NCBI GenBank assembly: GCA_013694635.1
Contig: JACDCA010000619.1
Coordinates: 1-5,515 of the forward strand
DNA length: 5,515 nucleotides
Reading direction: 5' to 3'
Source: Acidobacteriota bacterium
GTDB taxonomy: Bacteria; Acidobacteriota; Vicinamibacteria; Vicinamibacterales; 2-12-FULL-66-21
Position numbers and translations under genes: made by a program. This document shows, in pieces, positions 1 through 5,515 of the stretch. Each line of letters opens with the position of its first letter. Positions within the stretch are counted from its first letter, which is position 1. Under the pieces are notes generated by a model. That model was not told the DNA's origin. It did not search any database and worked only from the letters and a program-made list of their open reading frames with translations.

Positions 1-60
1 GTGTTGTCTTCCAATAAGCTGACTAAAGTCTCTATAAATACCCCAAATACGCCTCCTGAG
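1..60. other. AT-richer edge segment of unknown origin
   Basis: About 25 of these 60 bases are G or C (roughly 42%), clearly lower than the GC-rich genes that follow. It lies just beyond the point where recognisable penicillin-binding protein homology stops on the minus strand. I see no gene, no clear terminal inverted repeat and no target-site duplication in it. It could be the edge of inserted DNA, a recombination junction or simply an intergenic stretch; the window ends too soon to tell. Confidence 0.3.
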
Positions 61-96
61 TTGGACTAGCCTTCTCGGCGTGAAAAGTCTGCCGCT

Positions 97-316
97 CGGG
101 ATCAGCGTCACCTCGCCGGAGCCGAGGGCGAGCGATGGAACCATCGGCAGCGGTGACGCGATCCCCAGCCGCTGCGCGTAGTGACTCGTCGCGGTCGTCC
201 CCACCTGCTGCATGAACTGCGGCCGCCCGGTTGCTCGACACTTTTAGCGCACGACGCACCGTGTACTTCGGAGGCCTCGTGTTCCCCCCGGGGGCTACGG
301 CGCCGTGTGAATCGCA
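97..316 (-). pseudogene. Relic of a class A penicillin-binding protein (transpeptidase-domain fragment)
   Basis: Read on the minus strand, two adjacent frames together spell a piece of a PBP1-type peptidoglycan transpeptidase. The first frame (about 316 to 221) gives YTVRRALKVSSNRAA, which contains the SxN-type motif of the family (SSN). The second frame (219 to about 97) continues with QFMQQVGTTATSHYAQRLG, then IASPLPMVPSLALGSGEVTL, which resembles the well-conserved stretch after the SxN motif. The switch needs one extra or two missing bases near position 220, inside what should read NRAAVQ. The first frame is closed upstream by a TAA at 317-319. After GEVTL the expected continuation (a segment of the ELTxAYxxFAN type) is missing, and the frame runs on with unrelated residues to the window edge. 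The glycosyltransferase domain, the SxxK motif and the KTG motif are all absent. The family call rests on remembered motifs, not on an alignment. It is most likely a dead fragment left downstream of fdhD. Confidence 0.62.
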
Positions 317-354
317 TTACACAAATTGCTCCTGATCTCATGGCCTCCTGTGAT

Positions 355-1200
355 CTACATCCGGACTCGCGCAGGCTTCGAGTAGATGTTGAACCCGTTC
401 GCCCGCGCGAAGCCGATCAGCGTGATGCCGGCCTCCTCGGCAACATCGATCGCAAGGCTGGACGGCGCGGAGACGGCGCACACGATTTCGATGCCGGCGA
501 GCCAGGCCTTCTGGACGATCTCGTACGACGCGCGGCCGCTCACGGCGAGCGCGTGCCCGGTCAGTGGCAGCCGGCCTTCGAGCAATAACCCACCGACAAC
601 CTTGTCGACCGCGTTGTGGCGGCCGACGTCCTCCGCAGTGGCGACACACTCTCCCGATGCAGTGAAGAGACCTGCCGCGTGCAGCGCTCCGGTTTCGTCG
701 AACAGCGGCTGCCTGGCGCGGAGCCGCGCGGGCAGCGAGAGCGCGGCGGCGCGGCTGATCGTCATGGTGACCGGCAAAGGGATGGCGCGCGTTCGCAGAG
801 AGTCGATCGTGACGCGGCCACAAATGCCGCACGACGAATGTGTCAGCACGTTGCGGCGCCCTTCGAGTTTTGCGGGCAATTCGGCAGCGGCGTCGCCAAG
901 CAGAAAGACGTTGACGACGTTGTGCGATTCTGGGTGCTCCGGATGCCGGCAATGCTCGACCGCCCCGAGATCGTCGGCGCAGGCGATCAGTCCTTCGGCG
1001 AGAAGAAAACCAGCCGCGAGATATCGATCGGCACCCGGCGTCCGCATGATCACCGCAAACGGACGATCGTGCAGCCGAATCTCCAGCGGCTCCTCGACCG
1101 CCGCGACATCCCGTTCGTCGACCACGCCCTCATCGGAAACGCGCCGCACGTAGACTACTCGCCTCGGCGACAACAAATCGCGGACAACTCCGTCAGACAT
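355..1200 (-). CDS. fdhD: FdhD, formate dehydrogenase accessory sulfurtransferase
   Basis: A 281-residue protein, close to the usual FdhD length. FdhD takes sulfur from a cysteine desulfurase (IscS in E. coli) and passes it to the molybdenum cofactor of formate dehydrogenase, which is inactive without that sulfur ligand; it acts in the cytoplasm. The diagnostic CxxC site is visible as HSSCGICGR, with Cys124 and Cys127. Other family signatures are RYLAAGFLLAEGLI near residues 59-72, EDVGRHNAVDKVVGG around 190-204, SGRASYEIVQKA around 221-232 and GFARANGFNIY near the C-terminus. I chose the ATG at 1198-1200. A GTG at 1228-1230 is also in frame, but its ten extra residues come partly from a 7-bp tandem repeat and do not look like FdhD. 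The upstream ribosome binding site is weak (CAGG). The gene starts 48 bp after the dehydratase stop, so co-transcription is likely. No formate dehydrogenase subunit is in the window. The family call is firm. Confidence 0.95.
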   Translation of the reverse strand: MSDGVVRDLLSPRRVVYVRRVSDEGVVDERDVAAVEEPLEIRLHDRPFAVIMRTPGADRYLAAGFLLAEGLIACADDLGAVEHCRHPEHPESHNVVNVFLLGDAAAELPAKLEGRRNVLTHSSCGICGRVTIDSLRTRAIPLPVTMTISRAAALSLPARLRARQPLFDETGALHAAGLFTASGECVATAEDVGRHNAVDKVVGGLLLEGRLPLTGHALAVSGRASYEIVQKAWLAGIEIVCAVSAPSSLAIDVAEEAGITLIGFARANGFNIYSKPARVRM

Positions 1201-1212
1201 CAGCCTGTCGCG

Positions 1213-1247
1213 GCACGTGGGACGTGGCACGTGGCACGCGGCACGTG
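1213..1247. repeat. Five-copy 7-bp tandem repeat (GCACGTG unit)
   Basis: Five head-to-tail heptamers on the plus strand: GGCACGTG (the last 7 bases), GGACGTG, GCACGTG, GCACGCG and GCACGTG. Three units are exact and two carry one substitution each. The unit contains the palindrome CACGTG. The array fills most of the 48-bp gap between the dehydratase stop codon (1249-1251) and the fdhD ATG (1198-1200), so it forms most of the leader in front of fdhD. The length is not a multiple that would fit a CRISPR array. It may be a slippage-prone simple repeat; a regulatory role is unproven. Confidence 0.85.
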
Positions 1248-1248
1248 T

Positions 1249-2217
1249 CTAATTCCACCTCAGCCCCTTCAGCTGATCGAGGTTCACGTTGCCGCCGCTG
1301 AGGACGGCCACGACTCTGGCTCCTGCCGGCGCGGCGAGGAGATGATGAAGTAATGCGGCCACCGGCGCCGCGGCCGCTCCCTCGACCACGAGCTTCGTGT
1401 GTGCCATCGTCCATACCATCGCCTCGAAGATCTTGTCGTCGGGTAGCGTCACGATCTCGTCGACGAACCGCCGGACCACCTCGAAGGTTGTCTCGCCGAC
1501 GCGTTTGACGCGGAGGCCGTCGATGATGCAATCGACGCGGTCGAGCGTTACGAGCGCGCCACGGCGGACGCTGTCGTGCATGGCGGGGGCGCCGGACGAT
1601 TCAACGCCGACGATCTTCACCGACGGCTTGAAAGCCTTCACCGCCATCGCGACGCCCGAGATCAGCCCGCCGCCGCCGATGGGCACGACAATCACGTCCA
1701 CCTCCGGCCAGTCGCGAATGATTTCGAGACCAACCGTCCCCTGGCCGGCGATCAGGTCGAGATCGTCGAACGGATGCACATAGGTCAACCCGCGCTCGCG
1801 GACGAGCTCCTTCGCTTTCTCGTTGGCTTCGTCCCAGATCGTGCCGTGCAGCACCACCTCGGCGCCGTAGCCACGCGTGGCCGCCACCTTCGAGGGCGTC
1901 GCGTTTTCGGCCATGACCACGACGGCCTTGATGCCGTGGATCTTCGCCGCCAGCGCGACCCCCTGCGCGTGATTGCCGGCAGACGAGCAGATCACTCCCC
2001 GCCGCCGTTCTTCATCCGTCAGGTACGTGAACTTGTTGAGCGGACCGCGGATCTTGTACGAACCGGTCTTCTGAAAGATCTCGGCTTTCAGCCGGACGTC
2101 GAAGCCCGTAAGCTCACTGAGGATCCGCGAGGAGAGCAGCGGCGTGTGATGGATGTGCGGCGCGACTTTTTCGTAGGCAGCCTCGAAATCCTCTCGGCCA
2201 AGCGGCGCGCGTTTCAT
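1249..2217 (-). CDS. PLP-dependent threonine/serine dehydratase, catabolic (TdcB-like) type
   Basis: A 322-residue fold-type II PLP enzyme predicted to deaminate L-threonine to 2-oxobutyrate and ammonia, and probably L-serine to pyruvate, in the cytoplasm. The PLP lysine is Lys55 in KTGSYKIRGPLNKF. The substrate/cofactor loop SSAGNHAQGVA is at 78-88, the glycine-rich phosphate-binding loop GGGGLISG at 181-188, and the C-terminal SGGN at 308-311. There is no C-terminal ACT regulatory domain: the length matches catabolic TdcB (about 329 residues), not the longer biosynthetic IlvA, so isoleucine feedback is not expected. Serine racemase shares this architecture and cannot be excluded from sequence alone. 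The start ATG (2215-2217) overlaps the stop of the upstream RidA gene as ATGA, with only a weak GGCGG in front, which suggests translational coupling. That neighbour supports dehydratase chemistry, because RidA proteins remove the enamine intermediates this enzyme releases. Confidence 0.9.
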   Translation of the reverse strand: MKRAPLGREDFEAAYEKVAPHIHHTPLLSSRILSELTGFDVRLKAEIFQKTGSYKIRGPLNKFTYLTDEERRRGVICSSAGNHAQGVALAAKIHGIKAVVVMAENATPSKVAATRGYGAEVVLHGTIWDEANEKAKELVRERGLTYVHPFDDLDLIAGQGTVGLEIIRDWPEVDVIVVPIGGGGLISGVAMAVKAFKPSVKIVGVESSGAPAMHDSVRRGALVTLDRVDCIIDGLRVKRVGETTFEVVRRFVDEIVTLPDDKIFEAMVWTMAHTKLVVEGAAAAPVAALLHHLLAAPAGARVVAVLSGGNVNLDQLKGLRWN

Positions 2218-3389
2218 TTTGCCGCCGTCATCATGATCTCGACGACGGCCCCTCCCGCGACCAGACCTGTGCCGACAGTGGTGCGGGCGGGAAACTCCTT
2301 TCCGAAAAACGCGCGGTACTCGGCGTTCATCGACTGAAATTGTTCGAGGTCCGTCAGGTACACGAGGCTGTCGACCACATCCGCGGGCGTGTACCCCGCA
2401 GCGTCAAGCGTCTTCCGGATGCGGGCGAGCACTTCCTTCGTCTGCGCCGCCGCGTCCCCGGCGTTCTCAGGGGTGTGACCAAGGACGCCGGACAGGTACA
2501 GCCGGTTACCGGCGCGCACGGCCTGGCTGAGAGGGAGATTGGGATTTGCGCCGATCGCCTGCCGCGGAGCGGATGACGCGATGAAGGTCATCTCGACGGC
2601 GAACCCCTTGCCCGCCAAGCCGGCCTTTACCGTGGCGCGCGCCGGTGGATCCTGCTTGAAGTACGAGCCGTAGGTCGCATTCATCTGCGGAAACACGGTC
2701 GCGTCAGGAAGGTACACGCGCGCACTGACAATGTTCGAGTAGTCCATGCCCGCCGCGCGCAGCAGCTCTCCTGCGTTGTCCATCACTGCCTTCGTCTGCG
2801 CCGTGATGTCGCCGGCCACCGGAGTATTGTCGCGCCCGTTGCGCGGCACGAGGCCGGAGAGAAACAGCGTGTCGCCTGTCCTGATCGCGTAGCTGTATGG
2901 ATTTGGCGGGACAGCCCACTCCTTCGGATGGACGACCGTGCGTGCGGTGCCGTTTTGCACCGCCACCATCGAGATCTCGACGAGCGCGCCGAGCAGCAGG
3001 TCGGCGATGACGGTCGTCCGTGTCGGTGGATCCTTCGGCCAGAACGCGCGATACGCCCCGTTCATGGCGGCGAAGTCGGACGCCGACTTCAAGTAGACGG
3101 TAACGGCCACCACCTGTGGGAGCGATGACCCGGACGCCTCCAGCGCTGCGCCCATCCGCTCGATGATCCGCTTAGTCTGGGCCGCCACGTCGGCGCCAAC
3201 CATGGCGCCGGCGTCGTCCTGCGACAGCGTCCCTGAGAGGTAAATGAGACCGTCAGCTTTCACCGCGACGCTGTACGGGCCGATGGGCGCCGGTCCCACA
3301 TTCACAATCTGCTTCGAAGATGTCTGCATAGCGCTCAATGAGGCGGCCAGACAGACGGCCGCTGGTGACGGTAGCCGCATGGCCGCCAT
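2214..3389 (-). CDS. Triple-domain RidA-family enamine/imine deaminase
   Basis: A 391-residue protein built from three consecutive RidA (YjgF/YER057c/UK114) domains at about 27-145, 149-273 and 282-390. Ordinary RidA is a single domain of about 130 residues that works as a homotrimer, hydrolysing 2-aminoacrylate and 2-aminocrotonate made by PLP dehydratases. Each domain repeats the pattern LxLSG (LIYLSG, LFLSG, LYLSG), AQTK, a VYL strand, MNxxYxxxF and a final PxR-TV...VE motif. The equivalents of RidA Arg105 are Arg124, Arg251 and Arg369, and of Glu120 are Glu138, Glu266 and Glu384. The Tyr17-like residue is kept in domains 1 (Tyr39, GPYS) and 2 (Tyr165, NPYS) but is Leu287 in domain 3. The N-terminus up to residue 20 is weakly signal-peptide-like (one Arg, then an Ala/Leu-rich stretch). 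An in-frame ATG at 3327-3329 (Met21) gives a typical cytosolic RidA start, so the true start is uncertain; neither has a strong ribosome binding site. The ATGA overlap with the dehydratase gene fits a shared operon and a cytosolic detoxification role. Confidence 0.9.
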   Translation of the reverse strand: MAAMRLPSPAAVCLAASLSAMQTSSKQIVNVGPAPIGPYSVAVKADGLIYLSGTLSQDDAGAMVGADVAAQTKRIIERMGAALEASGSSLPQVVAVTVYLKSASDFAAMNGAYRAFWPKDPPTRTTVIADLLLGALVEISMVAVQNGTARTVVHPKEWAVPPNPYSYAIRTGDTLFLSGLVPRNGRDNTPVAGDITAQTKAVMDNAGELLRAAGMDYSNIVSARVYLPDATVFPQMNATYGSYFKQDPPARATVKAGLAGKGFAVEMTFIASSAPRQAIGANPNLPLSQAVRAGNRLYLSGVLGHTPENAGDAAAQTKEVLARIRKTLDAAGYTPADVVDSLVYLTDLEQFQSMNAEYRAFFGKEFPARTTVGTGLVAGGAVVEIMMTAAK

Positions 3390-3430
3390 TCTACCGTGCG
3401 TTCACGGCGATCGACTTTGGCCGGCGCTCA

Positions 3431-3470
3431 CCGTAACGGTTCTGTGCGAACCATCACATATTGGTTACGG
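3431..3470. promoter_or_regulatory. Nested inverted repeats in the divergent intergenic region
   Basis: Between the RidA gene and the protease gene, the 7-bp arms CCGTAAC (3431-3437) and GTTACGG (3464-3470) are perfect inverted repeats. Directly inside the left arm lies a second perfect pair, GGTTC (3438-3442) and GAACC (3448-3452), with a 5-base loop. The left arm also sits in a short palindrome, ACCGT-A-ACGGT (3430-3440). These could be operator sites controlling one or both divergent genes, or an RNA hairpin in a leader. I could not identify convincing -35/-10 boxes. Two direct copies of TTTCTGG start 20 bp apart at 3492 and 3512. Confidence 0.35.
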
Positions 3471-3557
3471 CACCAGCCGGACATCTTCACATTTCTGGCC
3501 AAAAACCCGTGTTTCTGGGCCGACGTCGTCGGTACTTCCGGTGCAGTTACCGTTTCG

Positions 3558-5291
3558 ATGCATGCCCTTCGTTCGGCTCTCATCACGCTTGCCCTTGTCG
3601 GCGCATCCTCCACCGCTCTGGCCCAACCACCACCTAAACGATTGCTCGAACAGGCGCCGGGACAGTTGAAACAGACACGCGGCGCGTCGGTCGCCGCGAC
3701 CCGTCATGCGCTGACGCGCGTCGACACGGAGGCCCTGGCGTTCGACCACCTCGAGCTCACGTTGTTCGACGATGTGCGCGTAACGGCGCGGCGCACGAGC
3801 CGCAGTCACGCACGCACCGGTTCAACCGTGTGGCACGGGACGCTCGAGGCACCCGATCGGGGCGAGATGACGCTCGCAATCGTCGACGGAGCCCTCGCCG
3901 GCAACGTGACAGTGGACGGTCGCACCTTCGAGATCGGTTTTGCGGGGGGTGGGTTGCACGAGGTTCGTGAGGTGAATCATGCGCTCTTCCCGACCGAGGA
4001 TCCCCCGGTCGAGCCGTTCGATCGCTTCTCGTCGTCGGGCGCGTCCGGTTCGTCTTCTGACGCTGCCGCCGATACTGCCGGTCAAATCGACGTGATGGTC
4101 GTCTGGACGCCGGCGGCACGGAACGCCGTGGGCGGAACGACGGCGGCGATTCAAAGCGTGGTTGATCTCGCCGTCGCAAACGCCAATGTCTCGTACTCGA
4201 ACAGCCAGATCGCGACGAGCCTCCGCCTCGTCTACAGCGGAGAGGTCAGTTTCGCGGAGACACCTTCGAGTATTTCGACCGACCTGTCACGTTTTTCGGG
4301 GGCGAGCGACGGATACATCGACCAGGTGCACACGTTAAGAAATCAATACGCGGCCGACATTGTCACGCTGATCGGGAGCGGGTATGCAGCCGCGGGCTAT
4401 TGCGGCGTTGGCTACCTGATGTCTTCCGTTTCGACGAACTTCGCCAGCAGCGCCTTCAACGTGGTCGATCAGTCATGCGCCGGAGGCTATCTGAGCTACG
4501 CCCACGAGGTTGGTCACAACCAGGGGCTGCATCATGATCCCGCGAATGCCGGGAGCACACCGTCGTACCCGTACGCCTACGGGTTTCAGGATCCCTCGGG
4601 AGCGTTCCGGACCGTCATGTCCTACGGCGGTGCGACACGCGTCCAGCAGTTCTCGAATCCGAACGTGCTTTACGCTGACAGGCCCACAGGGACTTCCGCG
4701 CAGGACAACGCGCGCGCGCTCAACAACAACGCGGCAACCATTGCCAACTTCCGGTCGGCCTCTGAAACGACGCCGTGCAGCTACTCAGTGAGTCCTCCCT
4801 CGATTTCCTTCACCGAAACCAGCGGGACGGCCACCATCGACGTGACGACGTCCGCTGGGTGCTCCTGGACGACGGCAGCGGGGGCAACCTGGGTGACGGT
4901 GGGGCCGGGCGGATCGGGACCAGGCTCGGTTGTGGTGACCGTGGCGGCCAACACCGCTGCCGCACGGTCGACGACGGTCACTGTGGCGGGAAAACCCGTG
5001 AGCATCAGCCAGGCAGGCCCAACGCCAACCTGCAGTTACAGCGTTTCACCGCTGTCGTCTACGGTGCCGTCAACGGCAGCGACGGTACAAGTGCAGGTCA
5101 CGACCGCGGCAGGCTGTGCCTGGACGGCGCACAGCAATACGGGATGGCTGAAGGCCAGCGGAGGCGGATCCGGAAGTGGTGTGGCTACGCTGCAGGTGGG
5201 CGCCGCGTCCGGTAAATCGCGAACGGCGACAGCGACCATCGCTGGTCAGACGGTAACGGTCACGCAACAGGCGGCCTCGAAGAACAGATAA
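3558..5291 (+). CDS. Secreted reprolysin-like zinc metallopeptidase with two BACON-like domains
   Basis: A 577-residue preproprotein predicted to be exported and to cleave proteins outside the cell. Residues 1-22 form a Sec signal peptide (His/Arg near the start, hydrophobic core, cleavage near ALA-Q). A probable propeptide follows to about residue 155, with the pattern GNVTVDGRTFEIGF and ending before a Ser-rich linker (157-175). The catalytic domain begins at IDVMVVWTPAARNAVGG (177-193). Its metzincin zinc site is HEVGHNQGLHHD at 316-327: ligands His316, His320 and His326, catalytic Glu317. The Met-turn VMSYGG has Met354. Cys282 and Cys307 may form a disulfide. The site resembles bacterial adamalysin/M72-type peptidases. 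Two BACON-like beta domains follow at about 407-486 and 492-571; in bacteria such domains often bind carbohydrate or mucin. I chose the ATG at 3558 because it places the signal peptide at the N-terminus; an in-frame GTG at 3396 would add 54 unlikely residues. The ribosome binding site is weak. The gene is divergent from the RidA operon. Confidence 0.88.
   Translation: MHALRSALITLALVGASSTALAQPPPKRLLEQAPGQLKQTRGASVAATRHALTRVDTEALAFDHLELTLFDDVRVTARRTSRSHARTGSTVWHGTLEAPDRGEMTLAIVDGALAGNVTVDGRTFEIGFAGGGLHEVREVNHALFPTEDPPVEPFDRFSSSGASGSSSDAAADTAGQIDVMVVWTPAARNAVGGTTAAIQSVVDLAVANANVSYSNSQIATSLRLVYSGEVSFAETPSSISTDLSRFSGASDGYIDQVHTLRNQYAADIVTLIGSGYAAAGYCGVGYLMSSVSTNFASSAFNVVDQSCAGGYLSYAHEVGHNQGLHHDPANAGSTPSYPYAYGFQDPSGAFRTVMSYGGATRVQQFSNPNVLYADRPTGTSAQDNARALNNNAATIANFRSASETTPCSYSVSPPSISFTETSGTATIDVTTSAGCSWTTAAGATWVTVGPGGSGPGSVVVTVAANTAAARSTTVTVAGKPVSISQAGPTPTCSYSVSPLSSTVPSTAATVQVQVTTAAGCAWTAHSNTGWLKASGGGSGSGVATLQVGAASGKSRTATATIAGQTVTVTQQAASKNR
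4776..5270 (+). repeat. Tandem BACON-like domain repeat within the metallopeptidase
   Basis: Two protein-level repeats of about 80 residues each, at 4776-5015 and 5031-5270, joined by a five-residue GPTPT-type linker. Both open with CSYSVSP, have TTSAGCSW or TTAAGCAW in the middle, a Gly/Ser-rich loop (GPGGSGPGS, SGGGSGSG) and end with a VSISQ or VTVTQQ strand. In each the two cysteines are exactly 28 residues apart (407/435 and 492/520), so each domain probably has its own disulfide, consistent with export. Nucleotide identity between copies is low, so this is an old duplication. Confidence 0.75.
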
Positions 5292-5332
5292 GCCTCACGG
5301 CAATTTAGTCGGGCAATGGCGTTCGCTCTCAG

Positions 5333-5338
5333 AAGGAG
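5333..5338 (+). promoter_or_regulatory. Strong Shine-Dalgarno for the response regulator
   Basis: AAGGAG lies six bases before the ATG at 5345, an ideal spacing and the best ribosome binding site in the window. A TAG at 5339-5341 is in frame just upstream of that ATG, so translation cannot begin further upstream. This settles the start at 5345 over the later in-frame ATGs at 5357 and 5402. Confidence 0.8.
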
Positions 5339-5344
5339 TAGGAT

Positions 5345-5515
5345 ATGGAATCGGGGATGGCGGATTTGCCAGTCCGGTCTGCCCCGAAAGACATCCCCCA
5401 CATGAATTCAAAAGCGGCGTCAGAGCGCCTCAAGCGGGTACTCATTGTCGATGATGAACCTAACTTGCTCGAGGCCATCCGCGTGGCGTTCGAACGCGCG
5501 CACCGGGAGGTCGTC
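5345..5515 (+). CDS. Response regulator, N-terminal part of the receiver domain (cut by window end)
   Basis: The first 57 residues of a two-component response regulator; the reading frame is still open at the window edge. After about 29 variable residues comes KRVLIVDDEPNLLEAIRVAF, the first strand and helix of a CheY-like receiver domain. Asp36 and Asp37 are the acidic pair that helps bind the magnesium ion needed for phosphorylation. The phospho-accepting Asp, the conserved Thr/Ser and Lys, and any output domain lie beyond the window, so the target (DNA-binding, NtrC-type, enzymatic) cannot be named. The start is fixed by a strong AAGGAG and an in-frame TAG just upstream. The 53-bp gap after the protease stop shows no clear terminator, so read-through from the protease gene is possible, though a functional link is not shown. 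Confidence 0.88.
   Translation, partial: MESGMADLPVRSAPKDIPHMNSKAASERLKRVLIVDDEPNLLEAIRVAFERAHREVV

Noticed and set aside
108..341. 77-residue minus-strand frame just after fdhD, preceded by AGGAGG
   Set aside because: The AGGAGG is only two bases from the ATG, the product is Arg/Ser-rich without recognisable motifs, and the frame crosses the PBP relic in the wrong register.
386..1153. Long plus-strand open frame across fdhD
   Set aside because: It lies antisense to a firmly identified gene and its Ser/Arg/Ala-rich product has no motif; long antisense frames are expected in GC-rich DNA.
1201..1230. fdhD starting at the GTG at 1228-1230
   Set aside because: The ten added residues derive partly from the heptamer repeat and are not FdhD-like; the ATG at 1198-1200 gives the usual family length.
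1213..1247. CRISPR-like array
   Set aside because: The units are only 7 bp and directly abutting, with no spacers; it is a simple tandem repeat.
1576..2337. Plus-strand open frame across the dehydratase
   Set aside because: Antisense to a gene with all PLP-enzyme motifs; the product is His/Arg/Asp-rich and resembles no family I recognise.
3354..3389. Lipoprotein signal at Cys13 of the RidA protein
   Set aside because: The residues before the cysteine (AAV) do not fit a lipobox, which needs Gly, Ala or Ser directly before it.
3396..3557. Longer protease form starting at the GTG at 3396 (54 extra residues)
   Set aside because: The extension would place the signal peptide internally, overlaps the region needed for the divergent promoters and has no family-like sequence; the ATG at 3558 gives a proper N-terminal signal peptide.
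5292..5344. Terminator after the protease gene
   Set aside because: I found no GC-rich hairpin followed by a T run in this 53-bp gap.

Overview
The window is GC-rich except for about the first 60 bases. It holds three co-directional minus-strand genes, a decayed gene fragment at the left edge, a divergent secreted protease gene on the plus strand, and the first 57 codons of a response regulator at the right edge. High GC content together with a reprolysin-type protease carrying C-terminal BACON-like repeats suggests a soil-type bacterium, perhaps Acidobacteriota (Vicinamibacteria-like). That placement is inference from style only; there is no marker gene here.

Layout. 1-354: no intact gene; a minus-strand relic of a class A penicillin-binding protein (about 97-316) with a frameshift, running out into AT-richer DNA. 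355-1200 (-): fdhD, sulfurtransferase that activates formate dehydrogenase. 1201-1248: short gap filled mostly by a 7-bp tandem repeat. 1249-2217 (-): PLP-dependent threonine/serine dehydratase without an ACT domain. 2214-3389 (-): a protein made of three consecutive RidA domains, overlapping the dehydratase start by ATGA. 3390-3557: divergent intergenic region with nested inverted repeats. 3558-5291 (+): secreted zinc metallopeptidase with propeptide, HExxHNxGxxHD catalytic site and two BACON-like domains. 5345-5515 (+): response regulator receiver domain, cut by the window end, with a strong ribosome binding site.

How the genes fit. RidA enzymes hydrolyse the reactive enamine/imine intermediates (2-aminocrotonate, 2-aminoacrylate) released by threonine/serine dehydratases, so the overlapping RidA and dehydratase genes form a generate-and-quench pair. 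The unusual part is that the RidA partner is a single chain of three domains, matching the homotrimer of ordinary RidA. fdhD probably follows in the same transcript, but no formate dehydrogenase is visible. The protease and response regulator look functionally unrelated to the minus-strand cluster.

I see no CRISPR array, tRNA, rRNA, complete insertion sequence or phage gene. The most distinctive item is the three-domain RidA coupled to the dehydratase; I do not see strong evidence for a wholly new system.
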